From positions 1 to 27,417 of the IMG/VR virus record IMGVR_UViG_3300005532_000035: DNA of 27,417 nt; one strand, given 5' to 3'. Source of the stretch: a virus. This document shows, piece by piece, positions 6,775 to 14,435 of the stretch. Position numbers and translations under genes: made by a program. How positions within the stretch are numbered: the stretch's first letter is position 1; each line of letters begins with the position of its first letter. Below the pieces are notes generated by a model. The model worked only from the letters and a program-made list of their open reading frames with translations, did no database searches and had not been told where the DNA came from.

Positions 6775-7208
6775 TGCTTTGCCTCAAGTTGAAGTTGGCC
6801 GAGCAGCTCCAGCGCGGACTGGTGGCCGGCCACGGCGCGCACGACTTCGAGTTCGGCGCGTATCTGGTCGAGCGGACCTTTCAGAAAGACCGCCTGGTCT
6901 TCCGGCGTGATGATGATGAAGTAACCGCCATCTGTGCCATGCTTCGAGCTGCCAATGGGCAGACGGAAGCTGATGCGCAGCGTGCGCACGATAAGTTTGA
7001 TCTGGCGGTCACTCATCTTCAGGCGCTGCGTCAGCTCGCGGATCGGCAAGGCATTGCCTGCGCCGCGATGGTAACGGATGGCCTGGAGCACGGCCTTTTC
7101 TTCCGGTTGGAGGCGCAGGCCCAGAGGGCCACCGCTCTCGCCCACCAGCAGGCTGGCAATGTACTGGTCAATTTCAATCACACGGTCTGGAAACAAATGC
7201 CCGTTCAT
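6771..7208 (-). CDS. Winged-helix DNA-binding early protein
   Basis: The product has 145 aa. ATG at 7208 lies in an ATGA overlap with the upstream stop, which fixes the start. Residues about 45-105 contain a winged helix: ALPIRELTQRLKMSDRQIKL is the helix-turn-helix, followed by a beta wing (HGTDGGYFIII). The C-terminus (LDQIRAELEVVRAVAGHQ) is a helical, possibly dimerising segment. It may regulate the operon or aid replication; the sequence does not tell which. Confidence 0.7.
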   Translation of the reverse strand: MNGHLFPDRVIEIDQYIASLLVGESGGPLGLRLQPEEKAVLQAIRYHRGAGNALPIRELTQRLKMSDRQIKLIVRTLRISFRLPIGSSKHGTDGGYFIIITPEDQAVFLKGPLDQIRAELEVVRAVAGHQSALELLGQLQLEAKQ

Positions 7209-7405
7209 CGCTTCCCCGCTTTTCTTGCGCAGTCCGGGCAGAGTTCTCGCATCCGCCCGCTTTCCAGCTTGCGGCGCGACCATCCATCGCAGCGCGCGTC
7301 ATCGCGCAGATCGCGGGGAGTGATGAACGCTCCGTCCCTCAGCCCTGTGCTGGGATACATCCTTTTGCACGAATCGCATTCAAGAGCAATAAAAGTGCGC
7401 AGCAT
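7205..7405 (-). CDS. Small zinc-ribbon protein
   Basis: The product has 66 aa. ATG at 7405 overlaps the upstream TGA by one base (TGATG). Two CxxC knuckles (CDSCKRMYP near residue 10 and LCPDCARK near 57) with a basic stretch between them form a classic zinc ribbon. Such proteins usually bind nucleic acid or act as adaptors. It is one of several zinc proteins in this operon and has no recognised family. Confidence 0.75.
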   Translation of the reverse strand: MLRTFIALECDSCKRMYPSTGLRDGAFITPRDLRDDARCDGWSRRKLESGRMRELCPDCARKAGKR

Positions 7406-7602
7406 CACTGCACCATCTTTCTGCGCTTGATTGCTGCGCTCTTTATGGCGAGGTCGAAGCACACGGTGGCAGACATGCGTGCGCGAAACTCTTCCACTCG
7501 CTTGTGGGGAATGTCAACATACAGGCGCAATAACGTCAGTTCTTCACGCGCACGCTCGATGTTGTCATCGGCTATCTTCAACAATGTAGCCAGCGTCTTC
7601 AT
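7405..7602 (-). CDS. Small helical early protein
   Basis: The product has 65 aa. The start at 7602 lies in an ATGA overlap with the preceding stop, with AGAGGG upstream. The sequence is mostly helical (LLKIADDNIERAREELTLLR) with a basic C-terminus (KSAAIKRRKMVQ). No motif or family was recognised. The tight overlaps on both sides support it being translated. Confidence 0.65.
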   Translation of the reverse strand: MKTLATLLKIADDNIERAREELTLLRLYVDIPHKRVEEFRARMSATVCFDLAIKSAAIKRRKMVQ

Positions 7603-8105
7603 CGTGCGGCCCTCTTGCAGAAGCTTAGCTGCATCTTGCTGGCCAGCTCGCTCTCCCATTGGCTGCTGACGACTTCGCCCTTCTGCGCCGGCGAGAGCAT
7701 GTTCCACCAGGCGTCGAGGGCATCTTCGCTCAGTTGCACGTTGATGGATTGTAGCTCTTCGGTGGCGTGCTTTCGCCCGAACTCCGGATAATGCTCATCG
7801 AGGAATTTTGTGGTCTTTTCCACGAGATCGCGGAACTCACCCTTCTCATCGCGTGTTTGGATGAGATCATCCAAGCGTTGCTTGCCTGCATCCGTAATGC
7901 TCACAAGATTCATGACCGTAATCTGGACGAGGCCGTATTGGGACAGCTCATTGATTCTTTGCCTGATCTCATCGAGCGAGATAGACCATTTGTTGTCCCA
8001 GAGCGCCTGCGCTATTTCGATGGATGACTTGTATCCGGATGCCAGTTCCTGCAGGATGCACAATTCCTGCAATTCGCGCTCGCTGAGCGTGTGCTGCATA
8101 GTCAT
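7599..8105 (-). CDS. Winged-helix early protein
   Basis: The product has 168 aa. ATG at 8105 lies in an ATGA overlap; a second ATG two codons later is also possible. The N-terminal half has a helix-turn-helix/wing pattern (SSIEIAQALWDNKW, then LDEIRQRINELSQYGLVQI, then LVSITDAGKQRLDDL) typical of MarR/PadR-like DNA-binding proteins. The C-terminal half (FRDLVEKTTKFLDEHYPEF, then LDAWWNMLSPAQKGEVV) is helical and unrecognised. A role in early regulation is likely but undefined. Confidence 0.7.
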   Translation of the reverse strand: MTMQHTLSERELQELCILQELASGYKSSIEIAQALWDNKWSISLDEIRQRINELSQYGLVQITVMNLVSITDAGKQRLDDLIQTRDEKGEFRDLVEKTTKFLDEHYPEFGRKHATEELQSINVQLSEDALDAWWNMLSPAQKGEVVSSQWESELASKMQLSFCKRAAR

Positions 8106-8602
8106 TGCTTTCTGCCTTTCTTCGCTGGCGTATTTGAGCCAGCGATCACGACTTTGAGAGATGGTTTCTTTGAACGTACGGTGATGCAGCGTCCCCACAA
8201 GTTGAGGACTTTCTCGGCCAGTCGCTTCGGCAGCGGTTCGGTCTTGAGTGCATCGGTTGCGCCCTCTACCACTTCATACTTCGAGCGCAGCGTGAACAGG
8301 CGGCCAAAGAACTCGCCCCGGCCATTGGCCTCCAGCGCTTCTTTAAGGTCTGTGACGCGATCATCATTGACGGTGAGCGTGTCGCCTTTGGTAACGGTCA
8401 GCTCTGCCAGGTGGCCGCGCAGACGCCGCGACTTCTCCGCATAGGGCGGGACCATACCATATTGCGTGACCATCGCAATCGCTTCCTGCTCGATGGACTC
8501 GAACTCGGCCTTCTTCTCGTTCAATTCCTGTTTGACTGACTCATAGCGTTCGGCCAGCGCATCAATCTGCTCCGGCGTGGGACGAATGGTTTCAGGTGTC
8601 AT
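8102..8602 (-). CDS. Early helical protein, possible Gam-like position
   Basis: The product has 166 aa. ATG at 8602 follows GGAGG and overlaps the preceding stop (ATGA). An N-terminal coiled coil (ALAERYESVKQELNEKKAEF, about 15-45) precedes a compact alpha/beta part (AELTVTKGDTLTVNDDRV, then FFGRLFTLRSKYEVVEGA). Mu encodes the DNA-end-protecting Gam protein a few genes after B, and a coiled coil plus small beta region would suit such a protein. I could not confirm Gam motifs, so the comparison rests on position and architecture only. Confidence 0.6.
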   Translation of the reverse strand: MTPETIRPTPEQIDALAERYESVKQELNEKKAEFESIEQEAIAMVTQYGMVPPYAEKSRRLRGHLAELTVTKGDTLTVNDDRVTDLKEALEANGRGEFFGRLFTLRSKYEVVEGATDALKTEPLPKRLAEKVLNLWGRCITVRSKKPSLKVVIAGSNTPAKKGRKQ

Positions 8603-8841
8603 ACTGCCTCCGGTGATGCAGGTGTGGTTTTGCTGTTGATATCGAGCCACTGTGAGAGCCGCTTGTGCAGGCATTCTTCGCCACAGATGTGCTGACAGTT
8701 CTCAAGACTGGAAGTCTCGACTGCTTCCTGCCAAGGCAACACTTTGAACTCCATTTCGTTGATCGCCCACACGGCAAACCAGTGGTTTGTCTCGCCTTTG
8801 TCTTTGCCGCATACATCGCAGCAATAGTTTGGGTATTGCAT
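8599..8841 (-). CDS. Small treble-clef-like zinc protein
   Basis: The product has 80 aa. ATG at 8841 overlaps the upstream TGA by one base (TGATG), which decides the start over a longer upstream frame. It contains CCDVCGKDKGETNHW near the N-terminus and CQHICGEECLHKRL near residue 57, a four- to six-cysteine zinc site. The spacing resembles a treble clef or truncated FCS/MYM finger. No family assignment was possible. Confidence 0.7.
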   Translation of the reverse strand: MQYPNYCCDVCGKDKGETNHWFAVWAINEMEFKVLPWQEAVETSSLENCQHICGEECLHKRLSQWLDINSKTTPASPEAV

Positions 8842-9098
8842 CAGCGTGTCTCCTTTTCTGCCGCGAAGAGCGATTGCTGTCTTTCGCGGTGCCGGGTGTG
8901 CAGCGGACAGTAGTCCATCTCCGGCCCGATGTTCGTAGCACAGCGGTCGCACATCGGTGCATTGCAGGTGCCGTTGAGGACTGGATGGTCGCAGAGCTTC
9001 GTGGCAACGCCGGTGTTGCAAAATTTGCATCGCGGCCTACGGCCACTTCTGCACAGAATCGCGGTGCAGGTGTCGAGTTTGACTGGTGTGCAGATCAT
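8841..9098 (-). CDS. Cysteine-rich zinc-binding early protein
   Basis: The product has 85 aa and begins 3 bp after the previous gene stops. It carries CKFCN, CDHP, CNAPMCDRCA and DYCPLHTRH, giving at least eight cysteines and several histidines between residues 23 and 70, so probably two zinc sites with a B-box or ZZ-like layout. This cysteine spacing is familiar from proteins near A/B genes in Mu-like phages. Function is unknown; protein or nucleic-acid binding is likely. Confidence 0.75.
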   Translation of the reverse strand: MICTPVKLDTCTAILCRSGRRPRCKFCNTGVATKLCDHPVLNGTCNAPMCDRCATNIGPEMDYCPLHTRHRERQQSLFAAEKETR

Positions 9099-9101
9099 GG
9101 G

Positions 9102-9344
9102 CTACTGCACCGCCTGGGCCACGCGGCCATCAAAGAATGCCGGAACGATTTCGACCAGCAGCCAGACCACAACCGTGAGCAGAAACACAGTGCAAAGCAT
9201 GTCGCCGAGGCTGCGAGGCTTACGCGGATGTACCGTGATCTCGACGTCTTCAGGCGGCACACCGCCAAGCAATGGGTCTACATGCGCAGCCTCAAAGCGA
9301 ATCATGCCGTACTTGCAACGCAGAACTTCTTTGTAGGAATTCAT
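9102..9344 (-). CDS. Small single-pass membrane protein
   Basis: The product has 80 aa. The start overlaps the end of the MuB gene (ATGA). After a polar N-terminal half, residues about 49-68 form one strong membrane segment (MLCTVFLLTVVVWLLVEIV). In Mu the small gene after B is kil, a host-killing protein, but no sequence similarity can be claimed. A membrane-acting early protein such as an exclusion or division inhibitor is conceivable. Confidence 0.7.
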   Translation of the reverse strand: MNSYKEVLRCKYGMIRFEAAHVDPLLGGVPPEDVEITVHPRKPRSLGDMLCTVFLLTVVVWLLVEIVPAFFDGRVAQAVQ

Positions 9345-10387
9345 GCGACCACTGCCTCCTTCGTTTCACTGGCTTCGGTGGCTGACTGACGAATCTGGTC
9401 GAGCGCGTTGGTCAGCGTGCGGATGTTGATGTAGGTGCGGCCCCGCTCAAATGCGTCCTTCGTCACGGCCTGGTCAATGAGCTTTTCGACCAGCGCTGTG
9501 GCTTTTTCGGGCTGCATCGGCGCGAGCAGGGCGCCGATCTCACGGCGCACAATGCCGTGCGCTTCTTCCCGCAGCAGGCCGGGCAGTTTGACTTTGGCGA
9601 TGATGCGCGAGTTCCACTGCTCCAGAGTGGCCGAGAAACGGTCGAATTTTTGTTTCAGGTCATGCGACCCGGCAAAGAGCAATGAAAAAAATGGCGGTTG
9701 GTCGAGCAGCTCGCGCAAAACCTCGAAGCACTCAATCTCCAGATGCTGGGCCTCATCCACTACGAGCAGCACGCGACGGTTCTGGAAATCGAAACGAATA
9801 TTCGAGAGCATCCGGTCAATGTCATTCCCTGCCTGCGAGCCGCAGGCCGCGGCCACGCGCTTCATCAGATCGCGCGGGCGCAGGTTCTGCCGTGCGTAGA
9901 CGTAATAGGCGCGACGCCCATGTCCATTCTTTGCCAGCTCTTCCCGATTGAGCCGCGCAACCTCGTGCTCCAGCACAAAGCTCTTCTGCGATCCCGGAGG
10001 CGCATAGATCATATAAGCGACCGGCTTTGGGAGGAGCTTCTGGAAGGTGTCACGGATCATGCGCACGTTCGCCGTGTCATATAGTTCGCCGACCACGCGG
10101 TGCGGCGGTTCTATCGGGTGTGCGCGCATGTACTCATCAATGGCTTTGCGAATGCGCGCGTCATTGCCCGCGGCGGCGTGGTACATATCGCGCAGGTAGA
10201 AGCCGAGCGTGACGCCGGAATAGCCGATGCGGCGCGCGAAGTCATTCGGGTGCAGGCCCGCGCGCTGGATGTAGTCCTTGACCGCGACAATGTGATTGCG
10301 GCGCTCCCGGGCATTTGCCTCCAGGCGCCGGCTGTTGTCGTTGTCAATCCGGCGAATACCGTATTCGCGGTGTTCCCCTTTCCTCAC
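9341..10387 (-). CDS. B: MuB-like AAA+ ATPase, transposition target selector
   Basis: The product has 348 aa. It starts at GTG in a GTGA overlap with the transposase stop, with GGAGG 7 nt upstream. An N-terminal helix-turn-helix region (about 35-70, DFARRIGYSGVTLGFYL) precedes an ATPase domain with Walker A YAPPGSQKS (about 128-136), Walker B RVLLVVDEAQHL (about 205-216, D211/E212) and a sensor-like LLFAGSHD. MuB binds target DNA as ATP-dependent filaments, stimulates MuA and confers target immunity. Position and architecture both match the family. Length is near that of Mu B (312 aa). Confidence 0.93.
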   Translation of the reverse strand: MRKGEHREYGIRRIDNDNSRRLEANARERRNHIVAVKDYIQRAGLHPNDFARRIGYSGVTLGFYLRDMYHAAAGNDARIRKAIDEYMRAHPIEPPHRVVGELYDTANVRMIRDTFQKLLPKPVAYMIYAPPGSQKSFVLEHEVARLNREELAKNGHGRRAYYVYARQNLRPRDLMKRVAAACGSQAGNDIDRMLSNIRFDFQNRRVLLVVDEAQHLEIECFEVLRELLDQPPFFSLLFAGSHDLKQKFDRFSATLEQWNSRIIAKVKLPGLLREEAHGIVRREIGALLAPMQPEKATALVEKLIDQAVTKDAFERGRTYINIRTLTNALDQIRQSATEASETKEAVVA

Positions 10388-12474
10388 TTGAGTGCCTCCA
10401 GAAAATTAGCTGCGATATCGGCAGCCGACGGGGGCGCGGCTGCTTCAGGATCGGGTTTCAGTTTGGGAGCGCGGTGTGTCAGCGCGTTCTCTACGATGGG
10501 GGAAACCTTCGCGCGTTCAGCGAGCATCGCGACGGGGGGCCGCGCGCCATTTGCGCGCGCTGCGAGACTGATGCTGTCCAACGCATTGCGCACGGATTTT
10601 TCAAAGTGCCGGCGGTCTGCCATGCTCTCGCCAATCCGGCGCTGGATTTCTTTGTCGGCAGGATCGAATCCGATTCGCTCTTCAGCACGCGCCCAGCAAA
10701 GAAAATGCCCGCCGGCATCGAGAACTGCGACTCCGTCCGGATCGAGCGGATCGTAGGCCACGATGACCTCGCGCTCATTCATCTCGTGCAGGACATCGCG
10801 TGAGACTGCGTCGTAGTGGATGTAACGGCGTTTGTTCAGCTCGATGGCGCACTCGCGCACCTTGCGGCGCGTCTGCTCGGCAAGCAGGAGCGCAAGGGAC
10901 TGGCTATCCAGACGTTGCGCGCCGCGCGCGGGATTCTGCTCCGATGCAAAGACTTCAGCCGGAGTGCGTCCGTCCATGCCTTCGCCGGAGTGCGGGCGCT
11001 GGTGATATTCTTCGATCCATGCCATGCACAACGCGATGAAGACGCTTGCCGGGGGATGCAGCGACTCATCCACACGCCCATGCTTCATCAGCTTGCGGTG
11101 CATCTGCATTGCGGCAGATGTGGCATCCGGACGGAGGTGCGAAGCGCCTCCGGTGTAGTTCTGATAGAAACGCTTATCAAACTGCTGATGCAGGGTGCCG
11201 AAAAAGCGCTCCACATGCTTCGATTGCGGATGACGCACGATGCAATGCGTGACCTTGATGCCGAGCCGGGCCAGAATTCCCTGCTGTTCGATCTCGAGCA
11301 TTTCGCGCTCATGCCAGCCGCGAATTTCTTCCGGGTCGGACAGATACGCAGGCAGCGCGCCTTTGGCAACCTTCAGGTAGTCCTTGCCGTTGTCGCAGTA
11401 GAAATGCTCGCATGGGCCATGCTGGGCGAATGCCCGGCGCATGGCTGTGGCAATCGAGCGCGAGCTGCCTTCCCACGCCCAGCTCGTGCCCACGACATAG
11501 CGCGAGCGGAAATCCAGCAGGCAGGTAAAGCGCAGCCGAATCGGCGCGCCATACGGCGCTTCGAAGAAGCAATCGTTCATCACCTCCACGTCATGGATCA
11601 TGTGATCGCTGACCCATATCTGGTTGGCAAACACATCGCTGTAGCTGCGGCTGAGATACGGGGCCATGCGCTCCTGATATGCACGGCGGCCCTCGCGGGC
11701 ATAAGTCCGGAGAGAAGGCGGCGCACTGGCCAGCCAGTTGCGGACGGTGTTGTAGCTCGGCAGTTGAGTCACGCCGAGCAGCTCCGCATCCTGAACAATC
11801 GCTTCGTGGCAGACGCGATAACTCTGCCTGCAATTCAGGTAGAGATAGGCCGCCAGCGCAGCGGCCTTCGGGTGCTGCTGGAACCAGCGCGAAGTGTTCT
11901 TGTCCTCGCGTTGCTTGTCGGCCAGCGCTGGGAACCCACCATCGCGGTAACGCTTCAGCCAGAGTTTAACCGTGCGCTGAGAAATTCTGTGTGTCTCCGC
12001 CTGATACAGCACCATGCGCGAGCGCGACGTGACCGCGCGGCCATCGCTGAGGCGAAGTTGCGCGTAGCGCTCCGGATTGTAATTGACGATGGGGTCGAGA
12101 ACCGCAAGGCGCTGTTCTGCCTGCGCCTGGTCTTCCGGGTCGGGCAGCGTCACGCGCGCCAACGTGTCAGAGGGCTGACTGGTGAAGAGCGTAAGAGCGG
12201 CGGGTTGCGGTGCGCTCACGGATTGCTCCCCACCAGTCATCTTCCTGCGGGCCTCCGGCGGCAAGGACCCCGCAAGATATTCACGAATGCGACGGCCATT
12301 TCGCGCAAACTGGCCGGATTCACGCGAGACGATATTGCCAATCTCGGCTTGCTTCCGCAACCAACGGTCGCTCCAGCCTGTGACCGCCATCACTTGCTCA
12401 GTGGTCAGCCACTCACCTGCCTGCTCCGGTGCCGTTGACGCAGGCAGAACGTAGATTGCCGCCTGCGCGCTCAT
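10384..12474 (-). CDS. A: MuA-like DDE transposase
   Basis: The product has 696 aa. ATG at 12474 lies in an ATGA overlap with a strong GGAGGAAG site. N-terminal helix-turn-helix domains (about 20-70 and 140-185) would bind the prophage ends. The catalytic core shows D290 (WVSDHM), D361 (YCDNGKDY) and E422 (QSKHVERFFGT), matching the DDE triad of MuA (D269, D336, E392). A beta-barrel segment follows (about 545-610), then a C-terminal tail (AADIAANFLEAL) of the type that contacts MuB. The protein cuts and joins prophage ends during integration and replicative transposition. It is slightly longer than Mu A (663 aa) and appears intact. Confidence 0.97.
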   Translation of the reverse strand: MSAQAAIYVLPASTAPEQAGEWLTTEQVMAVTGWSDRWLRKQAEIGNIVSRESGQFARNGRRIREYLAGSLPPEARRKMTGGEQSVSAPQPAALTLFTSQPSDTLARVTLPDPEDQAQAEQRLAVLDPIVNYNPERYAQLRLSDGRAVTSRSRMVLYQAETHRISQRTVKLWLKRYRDGGFPALADKQREDKNTSRWFQQHPKAAALAAYLYLNCRQSYRVCHEAIVQDAELLGVTQLPSYNTVRNWLASAPPSLRTYAREGRRAYQERMAPYLSRSYSDVFANQIWVSDHMIHDVEVMNDCFFEAPYGAPIRLRFTCLLDFRSRYVVGTSWAWEGSSRSIATAMRRAFAQHGPCEHFYCDNGKDYLKVAKGALPAYLSDPEEIRGWHEREMLEIEQQGILARLGIKVTHCIVRHPQSKHVERFFGTLHQQFDKRFYQNYTGGASHLRPDATSAAMQMHRKLMKHGRVDESLHPPASVFIALCMAWIEEYHQRPHSGEGMDGRTPAEVFASEQNPARGAQRLDSQSLALLLAEQTRRKVRECAIELNKRRYIHYDAVSRDVLHEMNEREVIVAYDPLDPDGVAVLDAGGHFLCWARAEERIGFDPADKEIQRRIGESMADRRHFEKSVRNALDSISLAARANGARPPVAMLAERAKVSPIVENALTHRAPKLKPDPEAAAPPSAADIAANFLEALK

Positions 12475-12845
12475 TCTTCCTCCCCGGTGACATCAACAAG
12501 GAACCGCTCGGCTTTTCGCTTTCTCGCATAAGCTATGCCTATCGCGATCAGACGAAGTTCTTTGTGTCCGACCATGCGAAAACCTGCACGGCGCACGCGA
12601 TCACGCAGGAGCCTGTAGTCTCCCACGGCTTCACAGAAAGCGATGTCGTATGCCGCAGGCCAGCGGTGCGCTGATTTTGCCTCGGCAGTGAAGGCATTAA
12701 GCATATGTTCAGTTACCCGAACACCAAGAAGCCTGCTCATGTCGTCTGCTATTTGCGCCCTGCTTTTCCCGGAGCGTTTAATCGCCCTATTCAAAACGCT
12801 GCGAATTGAAACGCCATCATTGGCGCGGTGAGTGCGTCTGGTCAC
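12471..12845 (-). CDS. Early regulator-like protein, second paralogue
   Basis: The product has 124 aa. It starts at GTG in a GTGA overlap, with a GGGGTGG-type site upstream. The core KSRAQIADDMSRLLG, then RWPAAYDIAFCEAVGDYRLL, is shared with the gene just upstream, so the two are tandem paralogues. A helix-turn-helix-like segment covers about residues 25-45. The family is familiar from genes preceding the A transposase in Mu-like phages, but its role is undescribed to my knowledge. Confidence 0.75.
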   Translation of the reverse strand: MTRRTHRANDGVSIRSVLNRAIKRSGKSRAQIADDMSRLLGVRVTEHMLNAFTAEAKSAHRWPAAYDIAFCEAVGDYRLLRDRVRRAGFRMVGHKELRLIAIGIAYARKRKAERFLVDVTGEEE

Positions 12846-13336
12846 AGTTCCACCCCTTGCAGCCGTTTTTCTAAGAGCTGAACGCGTTCATTTGCCCGCT
12901 TTTGCCGAAGATATTCGCGGCCAAGTTCCAAAAGCTCAATTTCGTCGGCGGTGATGAGCCTATAGCCGGCAAGCTCTGCCCGGCAGCGCAGCAGTGTGTC
13001 ATCCCCGGTCGCATGGCAGAAGGCCCGGTCAAGTTCTGCAGGCCAGCGGTAATCTGTTCGGCTCTCGGCGGTGAATTTGTTAAGTGATATTTCCGTTAGC
13101 TTGCGTCCGCTGAGAAAACTGATTTCTTCTGCAAGCTGTGCGCGGCTTTTCTTGCATTTCCTGATCGAGTCCGTAAGGACCTTTCGTACCAACTCGCCAT
13201 CATCAAAGCAGCCAAACTGCACCTCAGAAGCCGATTGGAATAAGTTGGTCTGGTTGTTCCCGGAAAATTTCTCTGAAGAGCTAGCCGTTGCAGATAAAGC
13301 ACCTTGCCTCGGAAACTGTGCATGTGATGATTTCAT
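12842..13336 (-). CDS. Early regulator-like protein, first paralogue with N-terminal extension
   Basis: The product has 164 aa. ATG at 13336 lies in an ATGA overlap with the Ner-like gene. Residues about 60-130 (KSRAQLAEEISFLSG, then RWPAELDRAFCHATGDDTLL) are the same domain as in the next gene, while the first about 45 residues are an unrelated Ser/Gln-rich extension. The C-terminus is a charged helix (LRQKRANERVQLLEKRL). Helix-turn-helix character suggests DNA binding near the operator or the transposase. Confidence 0.75.
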   Translation of the reverse strand: MKSSHAQFPRQGALSATASSSEKFSGNNQTNLFQSASEVQFGCFDDGELVRKVLTDSIRKCKKSRAQLAEEISFLSGRKLTEISLNKFTAESRTDYRWPAELDRAFCHATGDDTLLRCRAELAGYRLITADEIELLELGREYLRQKRANERVQLLEKRLQGVEL

Positions 13337-13545
13337 GCAGCACGCTCCGAAACGATTTTGCTGAATTCCTGCTTGAACGCTCGCATCACTCTCACGGAGT
13401 GGCGGCGACCCATAACAACCTCTTTAACGTGGTGGGAGGAAACGCCAAGTTGGCGAGCAACCCTGGTGTAAATCCCACGATATCGAGCGGCCTTTTCAAG
13501 TTCCGCTCTGATTCGGATAACATTAACCGTGGAATATCTCGTCAT
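13333..13545 (-). CDS. Ner-like small DNA-binding protein, first early gene
   Basis: The product has 70 aa from ATG at 13545; an ATG at 13575 would add 10 residues but would sit inside the operator palindrome. Residues about 20-55 (RVARQLGVSSHHVKEVVMG) form a helix-turn-helix. Its place as first gene of the leftward operon, divergent from the repressor, matches Mu ner, which turns down early transcription. If the promoter at 13556-13585 is used, the message has almost no leader. Ner identity is inferred from position and the motif. Confidence 0.7.
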   Translation of the reverse strand: MTRYSTVNVIRIRAELEKAARYRGIYTRVARQLGVSSHHVKEVVMGRRHSVRVMRAFKQEFSKIVSERAA

Positions 13546-13546
13546 T

Positions 13547-13575
13547 ATGAAAGTGAGCATAATGCGCGCTTTCAT
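13547..13575. promoter_or_regulatory. 29-bp palindromic operator between repressor and early operon
   Basis: A palindrome is centred on 13561. Outer arms ATGAAAG (13547-13553) and CTTTCAT (13569-13575) and inner arms GCAT (13557-13560) and ATGC (13562-13565) pair perfectly; 12 of 14 base pairs match overall. It covers the -10 box of the leftward promoter and the possible -10 of the rightward one. The position strongly suggests the binding site for the repressor, the Ner-like protein, or both. Confidence 0.75.
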
Positions 13576-13585
13576 ATTCCGTCAA
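13556..13585 (-). promoter_or_regulatory. Leftward early promoter
   Basis: On the minus strand a TTGACG -35 box (13580-13585) is separated by 18 bp from a TATGCT -10 box (13556-13561). Transcription would start near 13549, just before the ATG at 13545. The -10 box lies at the centre of the 29-bp palindrome, so bound regulator would block polymerase. A CATAAT at 13558-13563 could be the -10 of the opposing repressor promoter, but its -35 is weak. Confidence 0.6.
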
Positions 13586-13596
13586 GGGAAAAGTGT

Positions 13597-14379
13597 GTGC
13601 CTGTGAAAAAAAAACGCGCTGATGATATCGGGAGTAGAATTAAGGCCCTTCGGACAAAGTTGCAGATGAATCAAAGCGCGTTTGCTGTATCGCTCGGCGC
13701 GAACCAGGGGACTGTCTCCAATTGGGAAAAGGGAAAGAACCGCCCGACTCCGGATGCTTTTGTGCGGATAGCAAAGCTGGCAGAAGACCCTGAAGACAAG
13801 ATGTTTTTCCTCGACCAAGCTGGAGTGCCAGACACCTACTTTCTGGGTTCGCCCATGCCACCTGAAATTCTTATGGCGACCACTGAGGTCGTCGCCAAAG
13901 CGATTCCCACAGCCAAAGGCGCAATGCAGCCTTTACCTATCGTTAATCCGGTGCGTAAAATCCCTTTATTAAAAAACCCTAAAAAACTAGGGACGAAGGA
14001 CGCTCTGGAAGCTGTGAATATAGATGATTCTCTGCCTTTGCCTGCCGGATGGTTCCCTCAAGAATCTGCCATCCACGCCGTAAAATTCTCTAACCTGAGT
14101 TCCCTGTTCACGGAAGGGGAAATTATTGGCCTGATTGATGTTCATTGGCGCGACCCCGATCGTTTAATCGGACAAATTGTTGCTGTCCGAACGGAGGAAG
14201 GTATCGAGCCAATGAAACTCCGCAAAGACGGATCGGCCTATCTTCTTTTACCTTTGCGGCCAAATGCTGAGGCGCGGTTATTGCGGCCTAGCGGAAATGG
14301 AAGTATTGTTGGCCGTCTTGTGAAGTGGATCGCTGACGCTCCCGGCCCTGATGTCACAAATAGAAAAAAAAGAATATAA
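13597..14379 (+). CDS. XRE/CI-type phage repressor with LexA-like C-terminus
   Basis: The product has 260 aa. GTG at 13597 has AAGGGA 7 nt upstream; a GTG at 13603 is a weaker choice. Residues about 13-62 form an XRE helix-turn-helix (QSAFAVSLGANQGTVSNWEKG). The C-terminal part (LFTEGEIIGLI, then RLIGQIVAVR, then SIVGRLVKW) has the S24/LexA beta-fold pattern, with K in MKLRK in the catalytic-lysine position but no clear SM motif for the serine, so self-cleavage is uncertain. It is divergent from the early operon across the palindrome, as expected for the lysogeny repressor. Confidence 0.85.
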   Translation: MPVKKKRADDIGSRIKALRTKLQMNQSAFAVSLGANQGTVSNWEKGKNRPTPDAFVRIAKLAEDPEDKMFFLDQAGVPDTYFLGSPMPPEILMATTEVVAKAIPTAKGAMQPLPIVNPVRKIPLLKNPKKLGTKDALEAVNIDDSLPLPAGWFPQESAIHAVKFSNLSSLFTEGEIIGLIDVHWRDPDRLIGQIVAVRTEEGIEPMKLRKDGSAYLLLPLRPNAEARLLRPSGNGSIVGRLVKWIADAPGPDVTNRKKRI

Positions 14380-14435
14380 GAGCTGTACCGCTTTATCCTT
14401 GATCTGCGTTGTTGAACTCATGACAAGAAGAAAAA

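Noticed and set aside
10816-12438. Very long open frame (540 codons) on the plus strand opposite the transposase
   Set aside because: It mirrors the high-GC MuA gene, has no start site or recognisable motif, and the minus strand has the full DDE transposase.
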